The notes: generated by a model not told the origin, from the sequence alone. Shown: positions 1 to 11,703, numbered from the stretch's first letter. The stretch is DNA of 64,000 bases from Apiotrichum sp. Y4204 (GCA_025531455.1 JAMYHL010000037.1:186001-250000), one strand, 5' to 3'. Numbers and translations: made by a program.

Positions 1-1
1 C

Positions 2-895
2 TGGGTCGCTTACCCATACTGGCGGAACATCCGCCTGTGGCATCTTGACTGGGAGAATCCGCAGCGTGCCCCAGAGCACGAGATCATCCGGGTCGGCCTG
101 ACGGGCCCAGTGCATTGCATCGAGTTCGACGACGAGCACGTCTTTCTTCCCTCCCCAACCGCCCTGTACGTCTGCTCGCGTGCGACTCGCGATCTGGTCG
201 TCTGTATCCCGTCGCCGCCCCAGGATGCCGCACTCGCATTCGGCATTGAGCCCCCTACGTGCGTGCCCTTATCGGATGATCTCCATTGGACACATCCCCC
301 GCCGGCGACCGTGGTCCCCGCCGCTGGAGCACTTCCGGGAACGGAAGCGTTTTGGGTCGCTACGGACCTCGCACGCCAACAGCATCGTGACGCCCGCTCC
401 GATGAGCACGCCAGATGCCGGCGGACGACCAACGACCTCGTCTTCACGTCATCCTATGGCGCTCTTATCATCCTGCGCGACTATCGCGAGGTGCTCCGGT
501 CGTTGATGAACATAGACCGCCAGCGGCGCCAGTTTGCAGTGTGCAAGCACATCTTCATCCTGGCGACCTACTTCCCCATTGTGGACCTTGCGACTTTCCG
601 CGACCGCATCGCGTTCCGCATGTCGTACAAGGGGGAGATGATGATCACGCTGGACACCAGCACCTTCCCCACCCTCTCGACCATCCCGGGGAACGCGCGC
701 TGGGACGACGGCCCCAAGACCGAGAACACCATTCTTTCGCGCCGCTTCGTGCACAATAGGCACCCCGACGCCAACATCGTGAACAGCATGTACATGGACG
801 GCACGGGCGTGTACTATTGCACGATCGGGTTTGTTAGGGCACACTTTTATGCCCAGAACTTCGACCCCGACCGCTTTCCGGAGGCCGGGATGTAA
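2..895 (+). CDS. WD/beta-propeller-like protein, C-terminal part (5' truncated)
   Basis: The frame is open from the first bases of the window and ends at TAA 893-895, giving 297 C-terminal residues; the true start lies outside. The first visible segment (VAYPYWRNIRLWHLD) reads like the end of a WD40 blade. It is followed by a TGPVHCIEFDDEHVF stretch, the 'GHxGPVxCLxFD' pattern that opens the next blade in fungal F-box/WD proteins. Later segments (LVFTSSYGALIILRDY, GVYYCTIGFVRAHFY) are beta-rich and compatible with further degenerate blades. No F-box is visible, but the N-terminus is missing. No intron interrupts the visible part. The family assignment is inference from two motifs; a fungus-specific hypothetical protein is the alternative. 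Confidence 0.6.
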   Translation, partial: WVAYPYWRNIRLWHLDWENPQRAPEHEIIRVGLTGPVHCIEFDDEHVFLPSPTALYVCSRATRDLVVCIPSPPQDAALAFGIEPPTCVPLSDDLHWTHPPPATVVPAAGALPGTEAFWVATDLARQQHRDARSDEHARCRRTTNDLVFTSSYGALIILRDYREVLRSLMNIDRQRRQFAVCKHIFILATYFPIVDLATFRDRIAFRMSYKGEMMITLDTSTFPTLSTIPGNARWDDGPKTENTILSRRFVHNRHPDANIVNSMYMDGTGVYYCTIGFVRAHFYAQNFDPDRFPEAGM

Positions 896-1974
896 CTGCC
901 TTCACGAGGCTTCCGTCCCTTGCTCTGTCTTGGAGCTGTGTAGAAAGTGTTTGTTCCTGCCGACAATGAGGTAGAAGAATGCGATAGAGGTGCAATGCAT
1001 ACTGTCATCTTTTGTGTCTCGACTGTCCGTGCTCCTTGACCCCTGGTAGAGTATTTCCCAGCTCTCAGTTAGGTTTTCTCACCAGTTCCCACAGTGGCAG
1101 GGGCGCCAGTGGCACAGGCCGCTGCCCATAGATTCCCATGTCACAACAGCGGGACACGGCGTCGGAGGGTGGACGTTGTGTGGACGACCCCCACGAGGGG
1201 CGTCGATTGTCGATTGTTGACACTGCTGCTTTGCTGTTCTGCTGATGCGTTTGTTGGAAGTATTTTGGGGTCTGTTTCGATATTGGATGAATGCGCCAAC
1301 AAATGACGGCTTGACGCCCGAAATGTACTGATGTTCCCCTGTGGCCTGTGGAAGTGGTTCACAAAGGATAACTCGGTCGCGCACAGATCGCGCTTACAGA
1401 AAGATACAGTACCCAGTACACAGCTGGCGTGTCCTCTTGCTTCTGTTCGACAGTTTCCTGTCTGTGCGGCTATCAGGTAGTGCAGGACTGACCTTGTCAT
1501 TGGAGCTGTCGAGCTGTCGATGCACACGACCACGCGTCGGCGGTGGGGCGACGCCCGAACGTTCCTGTGCCCTGCGACTCCTGATTCCTGAGTGCTGTCT
1601 GTATAAACAAAACAGCAGATGCCTCGCAGAGATTGTCTCATACATGCACTGTTGGCCTGCGGTCAAGAGAGTTCCCACATCCCATGCCCCGGGGCTGTGA
1701 TGGGAATGTCACATTGAGGAGTTTCTTGGAACACATTCCACCAAGAGAGAACGAGTAGGTTTCCTCGCATCCCCATAGTCTCCTCTTCCTCTTACAAGTA
1801 TCAAAACTAATCCTACTTGACAGTCCAGTGGATCGGCCACTTTCTGGGACCCGACTTGCAACATCGGAATTTGAGCATTTAAGCACCAGAACGGGCAAGA
1901 GCTTAAGAGCCTTGCCACCCTCTCCATCACAACTCTATAATCGCCTACAGCTCACGGCGCATCCCACTACCGCC
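896..1974. other. Intergenic region, no gene seen
   Basis: It holds the 3' flank of the WD-like gene and the promoter and leader of the Rim9-like gene. Both strands have open frames of up to about 166 codons, but none has family motifs, plausible splice structure or codon use like the neighbours. I see no RNA gene or mobile element. Confidence 0.6.
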
Positions 1975-2990
1975 ATGCACCTCGCCACCTCCCTCACCAG
2001 CTTTTTCTTCATGGGTAAGTTATGTCCGTCGCAATGATCCACGGCAAAGGCCAACAGGAACGGTCGAGTGTGCCAAAGGGAGCTTTAGCAGTAATGTGGT
2101 CGCCCGCTCGCCTCCGCACCTGAACGTCTGCAGCCCAGTACTTACTGCAGCGTGCGCGTCCTCGCTCTTCCTCATAGTCACAGTCACGACGCCAGTCAAC
2201 CCCCCGCTTGCGCTCGCGCATATCCACGGACCGAACGTGACGGCCGATCTGGGCGTGTTCGGGGCGTGCTATCATGTCGAGTGAGTCGGGAGTCCTGATC
2301 GGCCATCACGACGAGTGGATGGCAAGGGTGGTCTCCATGGCATTCCTTACCACCCATGTCGTCATTGAGGCTCGGCTCTCCAGCGATCTGGCTATCGTCT
2401 GCCTCATCACCGCTTCGGTACCCCCTACTGACTACCGAAAGCCAGGATTTCTTCTGCTCACCCGCCACGGTCGGATACATCCCGGATCGAGCGTACCTCA
2501 CGCTACTCTCGAATGACAGCCTGTGGGTCTGGTTCGAGCACCTTACAGCTGCACTCATTCTCAATACCATCGTCGCGGGTGTGGGTGTGCTCGCGTGTGG
2601 GGTCTATCTCGTGGCTACATTCATCAAGAGCTCATTTATGGCGATTGTGAGTAACCAACCGATCTGTTTCGTTGGAGGAACGTATCGGGATAACAATAGG
2701 CGTCCATCATTGTACTTGGATTGGCGGCCTCCATCTCCCTGTCTGCATTCGGCGTCAACCTGTCCATGATCATCGTCTTGCGCCGGCGTATTCACTGGTA
2801 CACAGAGGGAAGCTACACCGCGAGCATTGGCACGAACTTCTGGCTTGCAGTCGCGGGTGTGGTGAGTTCGGGCAATGCCAGCGGAGACTAAGTCAACCAG
2901 ATCACATTCCTTCTAGCTCTCGGGTTCGGGCTGGCGGCTTTTCAAAGCGAGGAGGAGAGCACCAAGGAAGGCGGGGACGATTGGCAGTGA
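1975..2990 (+). CDS. rim9: Rim9/PalI (SUR7-like) pH-response membrane protein
   Basis: Five exons (1975-2014, 2151-2280, 2442-2646, 2700-2861, 2901-2990) give 208 aa and keep frame throughout. The protein has the four-TM Rim9/PalI layout. TM1 is formed across the first junction. An extracellular loop follows with GVFGACYH and then FCSPATVGY, matching the family's 'GVWGYC...CS..LGY' cysteine pattern. TM2 lies around ALILNTIVAGVGVLACGVYL, TM3 around IIVLGLAASISLSAFGV and TM4 around FWLAVAGVITFLLALGFGLA, with a short acidic cytosolic tail. In fungi Rim9/PalI assists the Rim21/PalH sensor at the plasma membrane in alkaline signalling through Rim101. The acceptor used for exon 3 (after GAAAG) is the least certain boundary. 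A SUR7-type eisosome protein is the closest alternative. Confidence 0.8.
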
Positions 2991-3203
2991 GTAACATGTC
3001 AAACAGGCTAAGGCTAACCTCAGCCATCGTGGTCAGTACCACGGAACATACTAAACCGCGATTCAGTGCCGCAGCAGCGAGCTGGCGTCCCATTGTCGTA
3101 TCCACTCCACTCCAAGCCCCGTCTGTCTGGTCAATCATCTGTAGTCTATGTGGCACGTATTACTCTATGGTACAATCGTAACAACAAAGTGGAAAGCGGA
3201 AAG

Positions 3204-4861
3204 CTACCGCCGCATTGGAGGGGGCTTACGCTTTTTGACAAACAAAACTGATTCCAGAGGTTTCTGTGTAGATGACCGTGGCGGTCCGCCAGGGGTGTGG
3301 GGTCGGCTCGGTGGCCGTGACGTCGGTTGGGAGCCTGGTGGGGAATGAAGCGGTGTGGCACTCGCGCTCGCATCGTGGTCAGGGCTGCGTTTATCGCTGG
3401 TCGGATTGGTCCGTTGACGCTTGGCCTCGACTGTATCGCCGGCAGGAGTAGCAGCCCGTTTGGGCGACGCAGCGGACATCGGGGACGAAGCAGAGAAGAA
3501 GTCGACGGCCTTGCGTGGGGCAAAGCTTTCGACTTGCGGCTTCCTTATCGCCTGGATCTCCCGACGAGTGCCGCCGATACGGAATCGTTCTTCATTCGCC
3601 TTGAGCGGCTGTGACTGGGGAATGCCACTGGTCGGGGTGACAGCCGCGGCCGGACGGGCGGGAGGCGGAGAGTCGGGGGTAGGGTAGGCAGATGAGAAGG
3701 TTCCCTTTGGACGTGGTACCCGGGGGGCAGGAAGACGGGGACCAAGAACTTTTGATGACGAGCTTGCGGAGTTGTTATTGTACGGGTTATTGTACAGCTC
3801 ACTTTCTCCATTTGCGCGTCGACGCGGTGTCGACGCTGGAGCAGTGGGTGGAACAAACTTGCCGGACGCATGTGTAAGTGCCACCCGCGCCCGTTGCGAC
3901 TCGGACCTTGCCTTGCTAATCGCGTTGGCCAGCTTGTTCTGGTTGTTATACGTGGCTGCCGCAGAGGCACCACGACGCGCCTGTGACATTGAATGCGATG
4001 CGGATCCCCAGCCCGATTTCTTCTTTGGCGCCACCAAGGTGTCCATGACGACGATGCGCTTCGAGGCGCGTTCCTTTTCAATCTCACGGTAGCGGTTCGC
4101 GACACGCTCCATGGCCTGCGTGCGGCGTTGTTCGGCGTCTTCCTTTCCTTTCTGGTAACGAGTTAGACGAGCCCCAAGTCCCATGCCCTACCTCATACAT
4201 CCTGCGCCACCCGGTGGTACGCGGTTTGCCCTTGCGCAAGCGACAGGTCTCGTAGAAAACAGGATACTCGGCTATCACAAACGATTCCCACAGCCAGTCT
4301 GTGTCTTTAAGAAGGTGCTGCAACGTCAGTATCAGAGGCGCTGGCTGCAACGCACGGGAGAATTCTCCTCAATCTCCGCGAGCTGTTCACGAGAACAGTA
4401 GTCAAGGAAGGTGGCGAGTAGGGAATACGGAACGCCGCCGACATTGTATATGCGCATTGCATTGCGGCGAATGACTGGTCGTTAGCGATGCAATGGTCAC
4501 AGCTCGCAAACGCTAGCTCACCCAAAGAACAGCTCTGCTTCAGAGTGCGCACGCCCACCATCGGCGGAGGGTCTAGAGCAGCACACATCTCGCGTAGCTG
4601 CACCTGTCGCTGATCCGGGGTCACGCGAACATCGCTAGTGTCCTTGTCCTTTGCCTTCACTACGGTGATGGGCGTGGGGATGGGTTTCAACTGGTGGTCC
4701 GCACGATTCTCAAGCGTCGACGGTCCCGGGCCGCCAGAGACAATTGGGACACGATGATCGGGTTGCGCAAAGTGTGCTGGGAGGTCCTCGTCGCCCGACC
4801 CGAACAAATCGTCGCCCTCCGACTCTTCCGCATACTCGAGATATTCGAGCGGTTCGGCCAT
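3204..4861 (-). CDS. ELA1: Elongin A (RNA polymerase II elongation / ubiquitin ligase adaptor)
   Basis: Four exons (4861-4522, 4474-4356, 4317-4192, 4151-3204) give 510 aa. Splicing restores a complete elongin-A signature: TLKQSCSLVIRRNAMRIYNV, then GGVPYSLL, DYCSREQLAEIEENSP, DTDWLWESFV and TGWRRMYEK. This is the family's BC-box-like leucine/cysteine helix followed by the 'PEQL..IE..NP...D.LW..F' region. A basic segment with MDTLVAPKKKSGWG follows, and then a long Ser/Pro/Arg-rich disordered tail with SPPP and PGGPPRSS patches. In yeast Ela1 with Elc1 and Cul3 ubiquitinates stalled Pol II; in animals elongin A also stimulates elongation. The first 95 residues are acidic and unconserved. All introns are 38-47 nt. 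The tail is much longer than in S. cerevisiae. Confidence 0.85.
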
Positions 4862-5287
4862 GGCGATTTGTCGAGAAGAGAGAATTGTCGAGAACAAACA
4901 AAAGACAGATGTCGCTAATGGTGACGAGGAATGAGTGTGGTCGTGTGTGGAAACAGTCCACTTTTGATTCACCTCCACCGGGCTGTGTGGAGCGACGCTG
5001 TATTACAAAGGGATATTAGTGATTTACATGTCCTTGAGGTCTCCATAATGGCGTACTATAAAAACTCTTATCTGATGATTATGCTCCCCTTGTTGATATT
5101 TGCCTTGTGTCCTGCATGCGCGTTCCGCGATGCGTCTTGCAGAAAGATGGCAATGAATACATGGGGACAAACGAGATGGGAAAACCAAGAGATACGACAC
5201 ACGAACGGCACCATAATAGAGGAGTAACGAGGCATAACGACAGGCTGCAGCCAGCGAAGCTAGTCGAAGTGAGATAATGCAACGCCC
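4862..5287. other. Intergenic region between elongin A start and G gamma stop
   Basis: It carries the promoter and 5' leader of the minus-strand elongin A gene and the 3' flank of the G gamma gene. No coding or RNA feature is recognised. Confidence 0.6.
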
Positions 5288-5688
5288 TTACTGAACTGGA
5301 CATTGTCAGCAACCGTGCCTTCGACAGTCTGAGGTTCCGCTTACCGGTGCAGCAACCACCCTCGTCGACAGGGTTGTATGGGTCCTCGCCCTTCTGAAGC
5401 TGTCCCCAAACGGAAGGGAGCTGTGGTGTGTTAGACTACGGGCCTGCTACTTCTCAACAACACGAGGCGCGTACCAGAGGGTCCCGGGTTTCGCGGCAGT
5501 AGTTTATCAGGCTGATCGATCGGGTCAGGTCAAGTGCATTCACCACGTCCAATTCATCCTCACCTGACACTTGCGAGCGACACCATAGTTCGCGGACGCG
5601 AGAGCTCCTCACGAAGGCGGTGGTTATTCTCCACAATACGGCGGAGCTTGAGCTCCGCCATCGTGACCTTTGTTGCGCGGGCGGACAT
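5288..5688 (-). CDS. GPG1: Heterotrimeric G-protein gamma subunit with CAAX box
   Basis: Four coding exons (5688-5564, 5511-5475, 5420-5345, 5295-5288) encode 81 aa, a normal G gamma length. The N-terminal coiled coil MAELKLRRIVENNHRLREEL, then SLINYCRETRDPLLPSVWGQ and KGEDPYNP, are hallmark fungal G gamma blocks. The protein ends in GGCCTVQ: CTVQ is a CAAX prenylation box with a preceding palmitoylatable Cys. The protein pairs with G beta and anchors the dimer at the plasma membrane for pheromone or nutrient signalling. The last coding piece is only 8 nt (two bases of Val, Gln, stop). The start MSARATK fits the family; an upstream in-frame ATG at 5790 would add 34 atypical residues and is probably leader. 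Confidence 0.9.
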
Positions 5689-7598
5689 CACGAAGGGGGC
5701 AGGAGCAAGTGTAGTGATGGGTGCGTGAGGGTTTTTGTCGTAAATGAGTGTGCAGATAGCGGCGCGGAGGGGCTGTTCAGAGGAAGCCAACAGGTGAACG
5801 ATGCCACGGTGGCCAGTGCTATGAACGACAGTAGTGATGGTGACTTTTGATCAAGTAAGGAGTGTAGTCGACACTGTCCCCACAGCGATGGTGAATAAGG
5901 AAATGATGGGGTGTGCCGTCGGTGAACTGCTCGCTGGGCGTTGTTAACCACAGGGTGTGGTTGTTAAGACGCCAGAGGGACACCCAGATTGGTGCCCAGT
6001 CGTGGTCAGAAAGAATCGCGCGATCCGAGAGGCGCAAGAGGGTTGGTGCGCGGTGTGCGCGTGGACCGTTTTCAACACACCCGGGGAGGAGGGATACTCG
6101 ATGCACAGGAGGCGCAGAACAAGGGGCGAAAGAAAGAGCTGGCCGAGCTGGATAGAGGGAGAGATCGGAGAGAGACAGAGAGACGAACAAAGGGGCGTGG
6201 GGGGTGATCCACAAAGGCAAGACACATACCAAGCCGCAGCTCGAACCCTTCTCCTAGCTTCTCCTACACTCGTTGATCGATGGGGGACGTTGCTTGCATG
6301 CTTGTGCTGCTCTGCTCCGGTGGCTCGGTGGATGGGAGTCCTGATTTGTGGTGCCTTGGATAGCTAGGATCAGCCCCGAGCTCCGCACGGACCGCCCAGA
6401 AACACCCTGTAGGCCCCCGGCCCGTGGATCCGTGGTAGTCCGGAGATCCAGTGGGGCGGTGCAATCGTTGCAAAGCGCCGACAGTCGACAGTCTCTGGTG
6501 GCAAGCAGGTGAACAGTTGTCCGGGTTCCTTCAGGGCCATGCTTGCCCGGCAAGGCCAGATACACCTCTTGCAAGCGCTGCCGAGAAGAGGAGTTGTGAA
6601 GAGTGCGTTCAACGGCAGCGAGCGGATGCAGGAACGGAGCTTATCCTCAAAGTCAACGGCATCTGTAGGCGTTGTAAGCCCTCAGGCCATATGCGCACAG
6701 GGTCGGAAGCAAGCTGCAAGCTGCAAGCTGCGTGATGTGCACGCAGGAGCCAGAATGTCGAAACGCGCCACTGCGCCAAGATGCAAGATCCATCCGCGCC
6801 ACCAGTAGCATGCTGGCAGACCTTCTCCAACTCTGGAACTCCTATCTCGACTATGCCTGACTGAATGGCCGTCCTGTCAGGCCTATCACGTCGAAATCAC
6901 ACACAATCGACCTCCACCCAAGTGGTCCAGATGTCGTCATTCACCATCATGCAAGAACAAAAACAGCCCTCCACACATTGGGCCACCTCCTCGAGACGCG
7001 ATCGACACATGACGAACATGATGAAGGAATGCAGGAATGCGCGCGTTCAGTCATCAATGTTCGACCGTCGACGAGGCGCGACGCGCGACGCGACCACCCC
7101 TGTTGAAGTTTGGCATTGATAGCTAGCCCAGCATAGTCGCGTCATTCGAAACTGGCTGACGGAGACATCTGGTAGTATCAGGATCCAGCGGAGAACCTCA
7201 TCATCCCACGGTGGTTGACGAAGATCGGAGGATCAAAGGAAGACATCGCCCAAAATCTGACGCGACTCTCAGTAAACTCGAGCATAACCCAGTCATGAAT
7301 GGGAGGGAAGACACTTTTCTGCTGGGCAGTCGAGTCCAGCAACGCATCTCCTATAAAACTCCTGTCTGCCTCCCTCACTTTAACGATCCTCCCCATCTCT
7401 CTTCAGTCTTCATTCTCACTCATTATTCGTTTCTTTGTCTCTTCCTCCTTCCTCGAGCCAACAGATCAACAGATCAACAGCCTCGCCGCCGCTTGCCCGT
7501 TCATCCCTGTTCCCGCCCTCCATTACCTCCATCACCTCCACTTCACTCTGTCGTACAGTACCGGGCTTTCCTCCTACCTGCCTCACACAATTCGCAAC
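5689..7598. other. Divergent promoter region, no gene seen
   Basis: It separates the minus-strand G gamma gene from the plus-strand gene at 7599. Purine-rich plus-strand patches around 6110-6200 are the CT-rich leader side of the G gamma gene. Scattered open frames of up to 152 codons lack motifs. I see no RNA gene. Confidence 0.55.
7352..7358 (+). promoter_or_regulatory. TATA-box candidate for the gene starting at 7599
   Basis: TATAAAA sits about 240 bases before the ATG and is followed by a strongly pyrimidine-rich leader (7360-7590), the usual arrangement of basidiomycete promoters. Confidence 0.45.
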
Positions 7599-8987
7599 AT
7601 GAGTCGCCGCACTGCACCACTCCCCAAACGTCACCGCAGCCCGCCTTCAATGTCATCCTCGCCAGTTGAGAGATATGAACAGGATTCGCCTGCTAGGTAC
7701 AGGGAAATCGACCCGAAGCGCCGTTTATCTCGAACTAGCGCTATCTACCCCCAAGCCAAAGAGAAGCGTTCTCGGGAGTACCACGAGCCTCGCAGCCGTG
7801 AACGTGAGGGAGATGGTCCCCGCGAACGCGTCTACTATCAGGGTTCAAGCGAGACTGAGACCGACGAGCCCGACTACGCCCCAAAGCCAGCTAAGAGGCA
7901 TCGTACTCGCCGTTCCGACCGCTCCTATGATCGCCAGCCGCGCAAGGATGAGAAGACATCCCGCAACCCTAAAGCCGCCCCAGTTGTTCCAGCTATCCCA
8001 GCTGTCCAGGCCGTTCCAACCGTTTCAGCCGTTTCATCCGTTCCCGCCCCCGACATTCAAACAATGTTCTCGGCATTCCTGAAGCAATTGCCGCACACTC
8101 AGGTGGCGCAACTTCTCGCTGCTAGTGTTTCTGCACCTCTCAGCAAAGATGCTGTCAACCTACCGCCAATGGGCCTCTCTACTAGCCCCTTCTCTGGGGG
8201 GAAGATCGACGGACTGGTTGCAGTGCCTGAAGCCGAACTCTCGCAGTCAACGAACTGCAGTGACTTACTTTATCAGGGGTGAGTACTTAGCCCTATAAGC
8301 AGACACTGATGGTGCTTAGTCAACAGATCTGTGACGAGTTTGAAGGTGAGCTCGCATATTTTGGCGCACACTTACGGCAGACGCGTACTCAGAAAGGTTC
8401 TCACACCTCACCATCAAGGATGAATATAGCCACATTCTGCGCAAGTTCGCTCCCGTTTCTCAGACGTTTGAAGGTGCAAAGATCGGGTAGGTGTCCTTCG
8501 TCCATTGCTCAGCGAACTCACGCGGGAAGCCAGCAGATGAGCTTGTGGGGCGATGCAGAGGGCACCACTCGCAAACGTGCGGACCAGAACTTCTGTGAGA
8601 CGGCGGCGAAGGTTGCGAGGATTCAAGTAAGTATTGCAAGGTTAACCACTGACAGGCCAGACCCGCATGACTTCTGCCGTTGACTGCATTCAGCCAGGGG
8701 AGGAAAGGAGGCAGGTGTTTGTGCGGAAGGCTTCTAGCGATCTCAAGGGCCTAGGTAAGAAGCGTGGATATCGAATGCTCACCTGTAGTGTCAAAGCAGG
8801 AAAAGGAGCTCGCTACTCTACGCGAGGAGCTCGACGACCATGACAAGGAGTTCTCAGAAGATGTATGAAGATCTCGACCGCGGAACTAACCGTTGCTAAC
8901 TTGCAGGCGTCTACCATTCCCAATCAGAGGGAGATGGAAAAGGAAGCGAACTTGAAGGCCATCAAGATGCTGTCAAAGTACAAGTAG
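7599..8987 (+). CDS. Hypothetical Arg/Ser-rich protein with C-terminal coiled coil
   Basis: I do not recognise a family. Seven exons (7599-8278, 8320-8345, 8393-8486, 8530-8626, 8694-8754, 8789-8862, 8907-8987) close in frame to 370 aa. The first half is basic and low-complexity, with many RS/RE dipeptides (SREYHEPRSRERE) like splicing-associated or nuclear proteins. A Val/Pro/Ala repeat (residues about 125-150) follows, then a short hydrophobic helix near DIQTMFSAFLKQLPHTQVAQ. The second half has a compact segment with FSHLTIKDEYSHILRKFAP and a charged coiled coil (QEKELATLREELDDHDKEF). The acceptor of exon 4 (after GGGAAG) is weak but keeps the frame; the other exon joins are canonical. The ATG chosen follows a CT-rich leader; an in-frame ATG at 7299 would add 100 residues translated from promoter-like DNA. 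Confidence 0.65.
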
Positions 8988-9252
8988 TAGCTGTTAGACG
9001 ACTCGCGTATCGAAGTTGGCCACCCAGAGTAATCGATTCGCAATAGTCGTGGTCGCGTAGCTGTAGTATGTTGTCATACGTTGGTAGAATGCCCCGCTGT
9101 AGGTGTTCTCGTCCGTTGAATAGTTGTCTGTATAGCGCTGTAGCTCATACACACCTTGTGCATAATAGGTCGTAGCTTCGTGGTAGATCAGTACTGTTGA
9201 TACCGTCCCGACAGTCAAAGTTTCTGGCCTCTGCAAATACAACATGCATCGT

Positions 9253-10212
9253 CTAGTTGAGCCCGATAACGGTCCACGGCGCAGCGGCAAACACCGCCTC
9301 GAATCGGTTATTCAATGCCAAGCTCGTTCCGCCGGCCTCCGTGGAAAGCCGGTACAGGCCAATACCGACGATGCTGACAACCGTTGCCAGAATCCCGCGC
9401 AGCCCAATCCTCCGCTTTCTCGGAATCTTGGTGGTAGCGACCTCTCCCTTCGCTTTCGCCTCTGCCCTCGCCTCACCCGCGTGCCCTTCACAGTTATTCC
9501 CAAAGAGCCGCTTGAGCCAGTTCGCAACCTTCATGCTGCCAACGGACGCGTGGTACAGCCCCACAGCCGTGAGCGTGAGGTATCCGGCCGCCATCCATGG
9601 GCGGGTGGCGATGGCGTGCGCGACGAACTCGAAGCCAAACTCTGATGGCGAGAGCGCGGAGATAGGCGGTGCGGCCTCGGCGGGGATGAGGCGGTGCATC
9701 ATCAGATGCGGGATAACGAGCGGGACGAGCGTCATGCCCATCAGAGAGTGCGTCGAGAGCTTCGGAAGCCGCCGGGTTCGGTAGAGAAGAATCGTGCGGC
9801 GGACCATGGACGAGCCGAGATGCAGTCCCAGAGGGGCGTACACCAGAGCCGGTTCCAGCGGGAGGTAGACCTCGCGCCCGAGGACCTGCTGTCAGCAACT
9901 GGGACTCGGAACCGCAATCAGATCAGGAGAGGAGCCGTGACGACGGTAACGGGCCAATGCGTCTGCCTTCACACCCAGAGCAAACGCAGCTCCCGGTCAT
10001 GTCCCCTTCTTTCCACTCACCATGATCCCATCAGCAGCACTTAACCCGCCGGCCGCGGCAGCTATGGGAGCCGCGATGTGGAGGGTGAGGAACGTGCCGA
10101 ATACGAGAGCACTCGCGTTCTGCGTGAACGTCAGTGCGCGCAGAATGCTGCCGGTCGTAGAGCGCGGTGGAGGGGATGGGACGGCCCCTCGGTCGGCGGG
10201 CGAGTCGCTCAT
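9253..10212 (-). CDS. MCP1: MCP1-like mitochondrial outer-membrane protein (MCP1_TM/DUF1691)
   Basis: Two exons (10212-10021, 9885-9253) give 274 aa. The N-terminus is polar and Pro/Ser-rich. It is followed by a hydrophobic segment (ASALVFGTFLTLHIAAPIAA), a second with GMTLVPLVIPHLMMHRLIP, a third with AAGYLTLTAVGLYHASVGSM, and a last one near ILATVVSIVGIGLYRLS. The histidines inside TM segments (LHIAAP, PHLMMHR, LYHASVG) are characteristic of the MCP1 membrane domain. In yeast Mcp1 sits in the outer mitochondrial membrane, recruits Vps13 to mitochondria and can bypass loss of ERMES, so a lipid-transfer role is expected. The 135-nt intron lies after the first TM. Its 5' end faces CMS1 across a 354-bp shared promoter. 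Confidence 0.82.
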
Positions 10213-10566
10213 CGTCTAATGTCTAATGATCTTGTGTTTTGAGGACAGAGAAGAACCTCAGTCGTCGTCGTCGCTACTCTGACGTCGATGGCCTGAACAT
10301 GCTGAACAGCTGGGCCATCCAACAGAAACGTTCTAATTGCAAGGTCGGTGGCACGTGCAGATCCGGAGCCCCGACATTGTCCTAAATTACATAACGAAAT
10401 ATTTTTGCGCCACCCGGTCCGTGTTGAATGAATTTCGGGAGCGCCAAACGATTGAAGTCCCGGTCACGGAGTGACTGGCTCATGGCTGTAGAGTCATCGA
10501 GCGCGAGCGCGAACTTTGAGTATTGACTACTACGCTTCACTGCAAGCTAAAATCCCAACGGCTACG
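10213..10566. promoter_or_regulatory. Bidirectional promoter between MCP1 (-) and CMS1 (+)
   Basis: The 354-bp divergent spacer contains an AT-rich core around 10381-10405 in an otherwise GC-rich stretch. No specific operator is recognised. Confidence 0.5.
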
Positions 10567-11703
10567 ATGGCGGCACCACGCGTAACGGGCGGTGACGACC
10601 TGGACGACGGGCTCGAGCTGGATCCCTCGCTGCTCGCATCGGACAGCGAGGACGGGTTCGACAGCGATGGCGATGCGGACTTTCTGAGCGAGGACGAGGA
10701 GGAGGCCGCGGCGCCAGCCAAAGGCACTAAGCGGAAAGCGGACGACGACGAGGGCGACGCGGCGGAAGCGGATGCGGGTGATGCGGCGGCGGCGAAGCGG
10801 CGTAAGCGGAGGGAGAAGGACAAGGCCCGCCGTGCGGCCAAGGTGAGATTGAGGATGCGCAGGATGATGCTCATTGCCAGCGAGCCACGGCTGTCGAGGA
10901 GGTTACGGAGCCCACACTTCTGGGCCGCGAGGAGCTTGCTGCCCTTCTTTTGGCGTCTGCGCGCGCAACATGGCCCAACGGAACGGCGATGGAGCTCGAG
11001 GATGTCGCCATTTCAGGTAAGTGGACAAGGTGCTGCTGCATCCAGAGATTGGGGCTGTATGCTGACCTGCAGATGAGCGTATTCTCCAGCCGCTTGACAC
11101 GCTGCCCGACGCTGAAGGCGACGCATTCGCACCTCTGGTCACGCGTCTCAACGACAGTGAGTTGCAAACATCAGACTCTTAACTCTACTAACATTACAGT
11201 TCTCAAGGACGCACCGAAGAAGCCTGCTGCAGGCACGCCGCGCGCCCTTATCCTCTGTCTGAGTGGGATCCGGTGTGCGGACGTCGTGCGCGCCGTGCGC
11301 CACGTGAAGCGTCCCGGTGGCGAGGTCGCCAAGTTGTTCGCCAAGCACTTCAAGCTCGTGGACCAGGTCAAGTACCTCAACAAGACGCGTGTCGCGATCG
11401 CGGTCGGGACGCCAGGCCGTATCGCCAAGCTGCTCGAGGACGGTAAGCTTTGGTTCTGTGGGACGCTGTGCTGACTGAGGTAGGCGCACTCAAGATTTCG
11501 CATCAGACTGTCGTCCTTCTCGATATCGGCCACCGTGACAGCAGTGAGTTGGATCTTGCATAGTTTTCACCTCACGGACCTACTGACACCCAGAAACCCG
11601 CACTCTGCTCACACTGCCCGAGGTCCGTGACGAGATGTGGAAGTCGTTGCTATCAGGCCCTGCCCGAGCAGCGCTCAAGCCTGCACGCTTTACGGCCTTC
11701 TAG
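10567..11703 (+). CDS. CMS1: CMS1-family ribosome-biogenesis protein (90S pre-ribosome)
   Basis: Six exons (10567-10842, 10881-11016, 11073-11156, 11200-11442, 11484-11543, 11594-11703) give 302 aa. The first third is acidic (SEDEEEAAA and similar) and ends in a Lys/Arg cluster resembling a nucleolar signal (KRRKRREKDKARRAAK). The rest is the Cms1/CMSS1 fold, a degenerate DEAD-box-like domain: PRALILCLSGIRCADVVRAV, KLFAKHFKLVDQVKYL, VAIAVGTPGRIAKLLEDG and VVLLDIGHRDSK. The TPGRI and VVLLD segments echo helicase motifs Ib and II, but the Walker lysine and DEAD residues are absent, as known for the family. It associates with the U3-containing small-subunit processome. A TTG at 10516 extends the frame but the ATG at 10567 is the natural start. 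Confidence 0.88.

Noticed and set aside
10516..10566. Upstream extension of CMS1 from a TTG codon
   Set aside because: Nuclear fungal genes rarely start at TTG. The ATG at 10567 lies next to the acidic N-terminus expected for the family.
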